Positions 56,250-64,000 of a stretch of 64,000 nt of DNA are shown in pieces. A program made the position numbers and the translations under genes. Position 1 is the stretch's first letter, and each line of letters starts with the position of its first letter. A model generated the notes under the pieces. It ran no database searches and had not been told where the DNA came from. It was given only the letters and a program-made list of their open reading frames with translations. Source of the DNA: Pseudeuparius sepicola (taxonomy: Eukaryota > Arthropoda > Insecta > Coleoptera > Anthribidae); contig OY987299.1 in assembly GCA_963920635.1 (NCBI GenBank), positions 130,197,373-130,261,372 of the forward strand, in the 5' to 3' direction.

Positions 56250-57184
56250 TACAGGGTGGTTCACTTTAAAGGGACCAAACTGTAACGAGTGACAGGTCTT
56301 CAGAAAATAACCGCACATTCTCGTATGGACTGTATCCTTTTAAGGCATTATAAAAAAGTTACAGGGTGCTAAAGTTTAAAAAAAAAATACCAAGTACCTT
56401 GAATTACCACTGGCGGAGAACTGGGTAATTAGTACAATTGTTATTATATAGTAAGAAAATGTTTTGAAATTTGTATGTTGTTTTTAATCGAAAACACCTC
56501 TTGACATTTTTTCATATTATTTCAAGGTAGGTATTCTAAGAAATTTGCTCTATAAGTAAGACTCAAAGTAGAAAAATGTTTCATACTTTAAATAAAGTGA
56601 CTTCTCCAATAAACAATAAACTTACCTATTTAAGGCTATATTTTTGAAGATAGAAAGTCTGAAACATTTATAGAGAAGATGTATTTTGAAAAGTAAAAGC
56701 TTGAATGGGTAAGTTTATTGGAAAAAGTTACTTTATTTAAATTTAAAGTAAGAAAACACATTTTTTATACTTTGAGACTTATTTATAAAGCCAATTTTTT
56801 TAGTTAGTTTTTCGAAAATGCCCAGAAATAATACAATTTACAATTAAAATCTACATACAAATTCCAATACATTTTATTACTATAAAAGGTGATTCTTTGT
56901 TCTAATATCAATTGTAGTAATTACCCACTTCTCCGCCACTGGTTGATCATGGTATTTGATATTATGTACCAAGTTTTATGCTAACCCATGCCGTTATAAC
57001 GTGTAGCAAATATGACTTAAATATCTCAACTAGTTTGGTAAATATTCAATAAAGAACACACATTTTTAAAACTTATAACACCCTGAAACTTTTTTATAGG
57101 GCCTTAAAAAGATACACTTTGTAGGAGAAAGAGCGGTTATTTTTTTTGTTACAGTTCGGTCCCTCAAAATTGAACCACCCTGTA
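56250..57184. mobile_element. TA-flanked TACAGGGTGGTTCA element
   Basis: Ends TACAGGGTGGTTCACTTT and AAATTGAACCACCCTGTA; internal arms include ACCAAACTGTAACG and CGGTTATTTTT. Supplies the empty site for the insertion at 45180. Confidence 0.8.
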
Positions 57185-57492
57185 TTCGAGTATTGGGGTG
57201 TACCATTTTTACTCTTATTTCCTCCATCTCGATATTTTATTTATAGTCTATTTATTTTAAAGAGGCAGTAGATAAGTGTAAAAAAAAACAAAACTACACT
57301 CTATTCAAACTAAATGCAAATGGCGCATTTACACGATGGAAGCACGTGAACAATTCTGATGGCTAATACGAGGCAGGACCGCATTAAGGACGATCTCTAT
57401 GAATTTTATTATATAAAATATTAAAATAATATGCCCCAGTATTAAGAACTTTAAAAACAAACTTTTATGGCACACCTAGTCTTTCACTTACC

Positions 57493-57700
57493 TGCAAATT
57501 TCTACTATTAACACAAATCGTAGCTCCAACAATTAATAAACAGCGAACGGAAAAAAATAAAGGTCCACTTGCAACTCAATACACCTCTGTTAGAAACACC
57601 GACTCGCTGCACTCGCCCGCCGGGCCAGACTTTATTGCCGGCTGGCCAATAGCAAGCCGATCACGTGCGCATCACGCTCTAGCCATGCAACAACTTGTGT
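57493..57700 (-). promoter_or_regulatory. Candidate non-coding first exon and promoter, - strand
   Basis: A strong donor GTAAGT (- strand, 57491-57486) follows GAAATTTGCAG. Upstream, 57590-57690 is a GC-rich island with an inverted CCAAT (CTATTGGCC on the - strand) and CACGTG. It is positioned as an alternative first exon for the SH2 gene, but the link is unproven. Confidence 0.4.
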
Positions 57701-58620
57701 TTATGTTTCACTTGCGTTTAGTTTGAATAGAGCATAGTGGAGGACTACAAGTTCTGTCTGACCTTGACATTTTATAATAATTAAGCCAAAATTTCCTAAC
57801 CGAGTATGTCCTGCGTTCAGCGCGTCTCGTTTACAGAGTTTACTACCGCCTTACCAACAGGAGCTGATGACGAAATAATTACGCCGCGGCCAGCTTGTTC
57901 TCTGCAGACTCTTCAACGTAAATGGACAATAGAACATAGAAGTCCTAATTTCAATTGTGAGAATTCCATAAGCAAAAGTGCCCGAGCGGCGACATTCGTA
58001 ATAAGCACGTGGAACTTATCGGTGGACAGCCAGTACGAAAGACCGGATATGTCGAAGCGTTAAAATTCGATGTAAAATTCTAATTTCGCGCCGCATAAAT
58101 AGATGCGATGCACAGGACCCAAACAATCTGGTTTTGAAAGTCACCTTTCGCCGACTTTGAATGCAATTCAATGCAGGCCGCGCCAACCGAGTAATCCTAT
58201 CAGATTCTATTGGATACCAGCGGAAAAATTAGATATTCTAAATAATTCTAACCTGTTACGCAATATTTAGTTTATTTTTAAATTGTTTAATTGAATTTTA
58301 TATTTTTACTTTTTTTACTGGTGGTACAGTTAATTCTCTACTATGGTAATATGCACAAAGGACAATAACTCGTGTTTTAGAGATTTAATTTGTAGGCTAT
58401 ATACTTCCGGCCATTTTCTGACTTCAATGTTTGGAGTTATAGGTATTTTTCTATGTATTTCTTTCGGCTAAAAAATCGATAATAAACGCCAATACTGCAA
58501 ATGAAAATATCAAGTTTTCCATGAAAGTGGTATTTTTTATTTAAAATTGGATTCTGCAACGATACGTGTAAGGAACATTTTGAAAGCAACTAGTAAGCCA
58601 CAATAATTTCGATCCATGTG
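57701..58620. other. Unrecognised sequence with a small ORF
   Basis: An ORF at 57806-58063 (85 codons, + strand) has no recognisable domain and lacks supporting splice sites. The rest is AT-rich. Confidence 0.3.
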
Positions 58621-58625
58621 ATTAT

Positions 58626-59770
58626 TAGAGGTGCACCGACTGCACCGAATGTGGCATTAACCCAATACCGAATATTCGGTTAATCCTTTAAATGTACAGT
58701 ATTGCTTATGAAAACGCCTTTTAAGAGCGTCTATGATGATGATAACTGAACACTAAACGCACACATCAATATAAAAAATGACCCACAAACATATTTTTCT
58801 TGAAATCGGCAGTGAAGTGTCCCAAAATCGTCATTAAAAGCTCAGAAATCGGCACTGAAGTAGCCCATTATTGTACGATTTTTTCAATAAGTAGGCCTTG
58901 GCGAGATGTAAACATCAAACGTCAGACGCGGAGCCATCGCCCGTCAAAAGTGACCAAATATTCAAAACCCGGCCACAAAAGGCCCATTTAACTTTTCGTA
59001 CACATTGCGAAATTGTTACCTATAGCAGCGCAATCTTTCAGAATTATATTTTAGTAGGTTTGAATATCAATAGATTTGTTATGGAGGCTGCACAACAAGC
59101 AGCAGTTTGGTTTTTCTGTTCTATCATACTTGACCTAGGTAGAGCGATCGTCAAAGTCAAGCAACGGCGCGCGCGGTTGGTTCATGCACGGGTGATCCCT
59201 TATGATTATTTTCTTACCTAATAAAACATTTTTTTCCGATTTCAAAAAAAAAATAATATGTACATATTTGGGCACTGAAGTTCTTTTTATGACTCATGTA
59301 GTTTATTTGCCTCGGCCAGAGGCCTCGGCAACTAAATTCCACATGAGTCATAAAAAGTTGAACTTCAGTGCCTTGGTACATAAAAAACTATTACGTACAT
59401 TACATTTTTGCAAAAAAAATTTCATTCAATAAATTTCAATAAATTTTATAATGTATCAATAAAATTATCAAAAATAGAATATAGAATAGAATACATTTAT
59501 ATACAGATAAATAATAATAATAATACAGATAATACGTAGGTACATATTATATAGCAATAGTCAAGAAAACAATAGTTTCTCAAAAACCAGCACACTTAAA
59601 TGTACAGAGAAACATTTAAATACTATTAAAATAGTCTACTTAATGTATATACAACAAATCGAATTGACTAGCCTAATATTCGGTTTTTAAAAGCATTATT
59701 CGGCTCAAAAAAAATGGCGGAATATTTGGCTAATAATTACTCGGCCTACCGAATGTTCAGTGCATCTCTA
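58626..59770. mobile_element. hAT-like MITE, TAGAGGTGCACCGA ends
   Basis: Ends TAGAGGTGCACCGACTGCAC and TCAGTGCATCTCTA with CCGAAT blocks just inside, and a perfect duplication GTGATTAT (58618-58625 and 59771-59778). Contains a nested hairpin at 59271-59372. Confidence 0.88.
59271..59372. repeat. Near-perfect 100-base hairpin (GGCACTGAAGTTC)
   Basis: GGCACTGAAGTTCTTTTTAT is matched by the complement at 59353-59372; GACTCATGTAGTTTA pairs with TAAATTCCACATGAGTC. Loop of CCTCGGCC-rich sequence near 59312-59330. Confidence 0.8.
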
Positions 59771-60149
59771 GTGATTATGTACAACCAGTTTATAGAAACC
59801 TGAATCAAACTTCCTATAGTCCTATAATTTTATAAGTAGAATAATTAGTAGACAAGGTACCTAGTTTGTTGAGTAAAAATGTATTGGCGGATTTTCAGTG
59901 TCTTGGTTTATTTTAAACACGACATTTTGATTAGTACAAATCTATGATCGTTCTCCAGTGAAAATTTATTTCGTGTATCCCGTATCCTTTATTTTCTTCA
60001 AAATAATACCAAAATTGCACGGATTTATTCTTAATTTTTGCCAGAGAACATGTTTTTCATATTTCCATTTGTCAAAAAAAAAGAATATCATGACAACAAG
60101 ACTTATTCATTCTCATTACTGCAAAAAGTTTAGTCGTACGTAATAGGTA

Positions 60150-60905
60150 TCACGAGTGCCGGAAATTTTATCGATAATTTTTTCGAAAGCGCTATTTTGC
60201 CTAGAAAGATCGCGAGTATAAATTAGTCTTTTATTTTCTGATAAAATGAAAATATTTTGTCTCTGAAAATAAAAGCCCAATTTGTACGAGTGGTTTTGCT
60301 AATGGGCAAAATAGCGCTTGAGAATACAATTATTTAGAAAAATTTCCGGCACGAGTGGTAAATACCTAGACAAATGTCTAGATTATTTCACGAATACGAT
60401 TTAATAATTTCTGTATTGATTTTTTCTATGTTTAAATTTCCAAAACGACATATTTTGAACGAGTTTATTGACAGCTTCGACTGTAGCGTTCGAGTAAACA
60501 AACATGACGCTTGGATATCCCAGGCAAATGCGATTATACCTACACCCTGTTGGCGTTGGTTTATTTTCTGAATGTGTCATAAATTTAAAGGGTGACGGAG
60601 GTCTAATAACAACAATTTAGCAATGTAAAAGTTATATAAATTCATTGATACAATGCTTAATAATACCGCAACATAATTTATAAGTTGCATAATTTAGAAC
60701 AGTGTTGTAAAACACACCAATTTTAAGAAGTACGTGTTTGTATCGAACAGATTCGCGGTTGCTAAGCAACGAAGTGATAATTGCACAAGTGGTATCCACT
60801 TTGCTTTTGCACAAGTGCAATTATCGCTAGCAGAGGCATATGATTGGTTGGATTTTTGTGGAAGGAGCTACCTTATTGGATGCCAGTATGAGGGAAATAA
60901 TCAAT
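60150..60905. repeat. Dispersed repeat, copy B of the 26337 repeat
   Basis: Begins with an inner MITE-like palindrome (CACGAGTGCCGGAAATTTTA to AAATTTCCGGCACGAGTG, 60151-60357) and continues collinear with 26337-27060 to GCTACCTTATTGGATGCC. A 65-codon ORF is open in both copies. Confidence 0.8.
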
Positions 60906-61278
60906 AAAAAAAATTAAATTGTGTGTTTTTTTTTTCAAAAACTGTACCTACTTAGTCGCTTCTTAGAGATGTGTGTTTATTATATTATGCTAAGGCGAAT
61001 CTAAAAGAAACTACAAAGCTGGTGCATCACATGCAGCTTACATAAAAATAGTATCGGATGTTCAAACTATTCAAAATATTTACACTGAAAGATTGCGTTG
61101 TTATAGATAACAGTGCCGCAATGAGGCTGAAACGTTAAATGATACTTTATTGGCCGGGTTGTGAATATCTGGCCATCGGGCGATGAACGCGTCGGACGCT
61201 TGGTTTGTTTACATCCCGCCAAGGCCAACTGATAGGAAAGAGAATGACGGGTTTGAGGCTAATGCCGATTTAAAAATA

Positions 61279-62573
61279 TACAGGGTGATTCACGTAAGTG
61301 GTTCATTAGAAGTTTACGGGGAAGGAGTGCGAATTTAGATTTGAAATTTTGGTTACTTATATACCAGGTTATTATTACACTATTTGGTTCCCTATTAAAT
61401 TCCAAATCTTTTTTCTGAATATAATGTGTTTCCTATTCCTAACTCTTTTCGAGATATTCGCAGATTTTTGATTTTTTTGAGTGTTGCAGCCATCGACCAT
61501 AGTGATGATAACTTTGAAATTTATGAATCTGGAAAACTGAAATTTCGGACTGTCGTAGGCGAAAGTCAACTTTATTAAATGGTCTGTATGCCATTTCAAA
61601 ATATTGTACAGGGTGTTCGGGAAAAAAATCCCAATATCAACATCGAAAAATTGAAAAATCTCATTTTTTCCAAATGGAACCCATATTTTTTATTGCACCA
61701 TTGAAATGCTTGTGAAAAGACAGTTCAAAAATATATAACACACTATATGTCTAAATGAAGCGGTTGCTTCGTTATTATGCAAAATACGTATTTTTTCTGC
61801 TCTGTATCAAGAAACAACGGGCCTTTTCTAATAGGCGGCCATGGATTTTTCATTTGTGATTGTCATTTATTGTGTTCCAAACAATAAAATATTAACTGTT
61901 GACAAGAATGGCTCAAATTAACTATTCTAACGAAGACATTTTGAATATGTTTTATACTCATGGAGAGTGTAAAAGAATTTTAGAAAGAACAATTATTAAG
62001 AGTTTTTAATGGAAGGCATTTACATTTACCACCCTTGACGAATAGAAAATTCAGAAAGTTCGAACGAAATTTATGTCCATGGCAAGATCCAAACAAAGAG
62101 AAGCAAATGTAAATACGTAACAGGTAAATGGCATAATATGAATAAAGTGTTTTACTTATATGTAGTTTCTTGTTTTTTCTTCTAGTAAATACCTATTATT
62201 ATGTAATTGTTAGTATTATTTAATTTTGTATTGTTGCTTCTCAGGGAAAATAGCCGATGGCTGCAACACTCAAAATAATCAAAAATTTGCGAATTATCTC
62301 GAAAAGGGTTAGGAATAGGGTACACATTATATTCAGAAAAAAGATTTAGAATTTAATTGGGAACCAAGTGGTGTAATAATATATAGGGTGTTCTATTTGA
62401 AATAACAAAGTTGCTATCGACTTCCGGTATAATCGGAAGTGATCGGAAGTTGAAAATATTTCAGAAAGAAAGTTTACAACCTGTTAAGTATATAAGTAAC
62501 CAAAATTTCAAATCAAAATTCGCACTCCTTCCCCGTAAACTTCTAATGAACCACTTACGTGAATCACCCTGTA
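61279..62573 (+). mobile_element. TA-flanked element with long TIRs and transposase remnant
   Basis: TIRs of at least 90 bp, with looser similarity for about 220-320 bp, start TACAGGGTGATTCACG and end with its complement; TA on both sides (61277-61278, 62574-62575). The left part (GTGTTGCAGCCATCG at about 61485) pairs with CGATGGCTGCAACAC at about 62257. The middle holds a dead transposase N-terminus. Confidence 0.88.
61908..62109 (+). pseudogene. DUF4817-type transposase N-terminal remnant
   Basis: ATG at 61908 opens NYSNEDILNMFYTHGECKR, the pattern of the helix-turn-helix DUF4817 domain found in insect Tc1/mariner-like transposases. A frameshift or deletion after ILERT follows, and the second half continues in another frame (FNGRHLHLPPLTNRKFRKFE). 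The DDE core is absent. Confidence 0.65.
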
Positions 62574-62579
62574 TATTAT

Positions 62580-62924
62580 GTAATTTCGTAAAAAAACGTG
62601 TGTATATTCTGCGGCGGTGCGACGTAGCTGCCGCTTGCCGCCGCCCGATGTTAACCCGGCCTCAACGTTAGCCGCGGACCTTGCGCGCGCCGGCCTGGCA
62701 ACAGTAAATCATCTACGGTAGGTCAGTCCTGCGGCCCCCAGGGCGTAGGAGGGAGGGGCACGGCACGGGGCCGGCACCACCGCGCCGGGCCGTCCGGTAC
62801 CACTCGCGGCCGGTCCGACGGTTCTAATGGCCTTTTTACGACGTTATTTTATTCCTCCCGCTCTATTTCGGCACGGCGAGGACGCGGGAAGGTGACAGGT
62901 ACGTAACGAGATATCGGTCGGACG
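62580..62924. promoter_or_regulatory. GC-rich island, target of the third hAT copy
   Basis: CG-dense sequence (GCCGCCGCCCG, GGGCCGGCACC, CGCGGCCGGTCCGACGG) in an otherwise AT-rich setting, typical of a promoter or first exon. No gene assigned; it could serve a gene outside the window or the SH2 gene. Confidence 0.3.
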
Positions 62925-64000
62925 CACGGGCGTAGCCAAGGGGGGGGTTTCGGGGGTTCAAACCCCCCCCCCCCCCCCCCCGAAATAAGCAAAATATTAC
63001 CTAATATTATACCGAAAAAATACGAGGAGTGAAGAGTTAAATTATTATTACTTTTGAATATATGTAGTAATAGTAGCGCCTAGCGCCATCTTTTGACGAG
63101 AGGCAGACGCAGTTGCAGCCGAACTATTTTGTATTGTAGGGACACTTTGCGTTGTTTCTCGATTATTCGCCACGCTCCTCGGTCGAAATGAGCGGAACTT
63201 TGTGGAAGTTCGTGGAAGTTTCTGGACGGCTACTGGGCTGCTATATAAGCGGCGCCGCGGCGCGTGACCGCGCTTACGGCAGTATTGTTCCATGCGAACT
63301 CGAAGCGAATAGTGAACGAATAGTGAAGAGAATTAAGTGTACCGTGTAAGTGAGTAATTTTAGTGCGCTGTTATTCGATGACCTTGCTAAGGATAGATAC
63401 GTGAATCATTATTACTGTCGAAAAATGGAGGGGAAAAAAAGGAAGGGTGATAAACTTAAAGGTATGGACTACTGGAAAAAGTGGTGTAGTCAAGGTCAAG
63501 GGGTTTCTAATAAAGAAACAAATTTGGATTTAGCTATCAAAGTTTCAGCTACCTTACATGCTGATAAGAAGACTGCCTACCCCGAAATCTAGTTTGGAAT
63601 GCCTAGATATGTGCGATAAAAACCTTTATCCTAATATTTACACATTACTACAAATCTTGGCTACCATTCCTGTATCCACTGCTACCCCAGAAAGGTCTTT
63701 CTCGAGCCTAAGGAGACTGAAAAACTATTTACGAAACACTACAAGTGAAAACAGACTTAATGGTTTGGCTCTAATGAACATTCACTATGGAACAGAAATT
63801 CATGCAGATGAAGTAGTGGATATATTTAAAAGAAAAAGCCGAAGATTTCTTCTTTAATGGTTTTAGATTTAGCGCAGAGGAACGAAATTAATTTATCCAT
63901 TTCATTTAAAGTTAAGAACTTTATAAATATATGTCGTAGTTTTTCGGATGGATATATAGATATTAAATTTCATGTAAGTATATTTTTGTTGTTTTATTTA
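62925..64000 (+). mobile_element. hAT deletion derivative, copy 3 (cut by window end)
   Basis: Left end CACGGGCGTAGCCAAGG at 62925 after GTCGGACG; the right end lies past the window. Carries the promoter (HSE-like 63214-63228, TATA 63242-63249), the N-terminal ORF 63350-63592 (80 aa, no internal stop) and the dimerisation ORF 63558-63857 (99 aa), overlapping in different frames. It is the best-preserved copy of the short form. Confidence 0.9.

Noticed and set aside
57806..58063. 85-codon ORF as a gene
   Set aside because: No recognised domain or exon context; kept only as unrecognised sequence.
59271..59372. Classic miRNA precursor
   Set aside because: Pairing is too extensive and the hairpin sits inside transposon DNA with related pieces nearby; better read as a MITE.

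Overview
The window looks like animal nuclear DNA, most probably from an insect with a TE-rich genome (beetle-like, low confidence). It is AT-rich, has large introns bounded by GT-AG sites, and is packed with DNA-transposon derivatives. No rRNA, tRNA, CRISPR or bacterial-type operon was seen.

Three protein-coding genes can be assembled from exons with matching splice phases. (1) On the + strand, from 4770 to about 25300, are the last six coding exons of a C2H2 zinc-finger protein with two C-terminal fingers; its 5' end lies outside the window. (2) On the - strand, 40537 to 29638, is a complete ten-exon gene for Integrator complex subunit 4 (INTS4). Its 945 codons run without a break from ATG to TGA when spliced, and the poly(A) signal follows at 29574. 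(3) On the - strand, the last two coding exons (52975-52754 and 47514-47355) belong to an SH2-domain adaptor; a non-coding 5' exon/promoter near 57492-57700 may belong to it. Genes 1 and 2 are convergent; genes 2 and 3 are head to tail on the - strand.

Most other sequence is transposon. A hAT deletion derivative is present three times (860-2456, 10691-11820, 62925-end). It keeps a TATA box and a heat-shock-element-like motif, a short N-terminal ORF and a separate hAT dimerisation ORF. Other hAT-like elements with 8-bp target duplications lie at 81-728, 8681-10028, 16662-18153, 22389-23336, 32428-33865, 50665-52732 and 58626-59770. TA-flanked elements include 2508-2889, 10593-11974, 43286-43560, 45180-46993, 47663-48534, 56250-57184 and 61279-62573; the last holds a dead DUF4817-type transposase N-terminus. 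A MITE family with 7-bp duplications has four copies (three with perfect duplications), one MITE has a 9-bp duplication just upstream of INTS4, and several foldback elements have arms of about 120-500 bp. A LINE (endonuclease plus reverse transcriptase, one homopolymer frameshift) lies sense-oriented in INTS4 intron 2.

The strongest leads are the hAT derivative with a heat-shock-type promoter, the in-frame 78-nt intron of INTS4 that would insert a hydrophobic segment if retained, the 7-bp-duplication MITE family, the composite CAGGG element mobilised as a unit, and three elements whose ends or interior carry clusters of short palindromes. No wholly new multi-gene system is visible.
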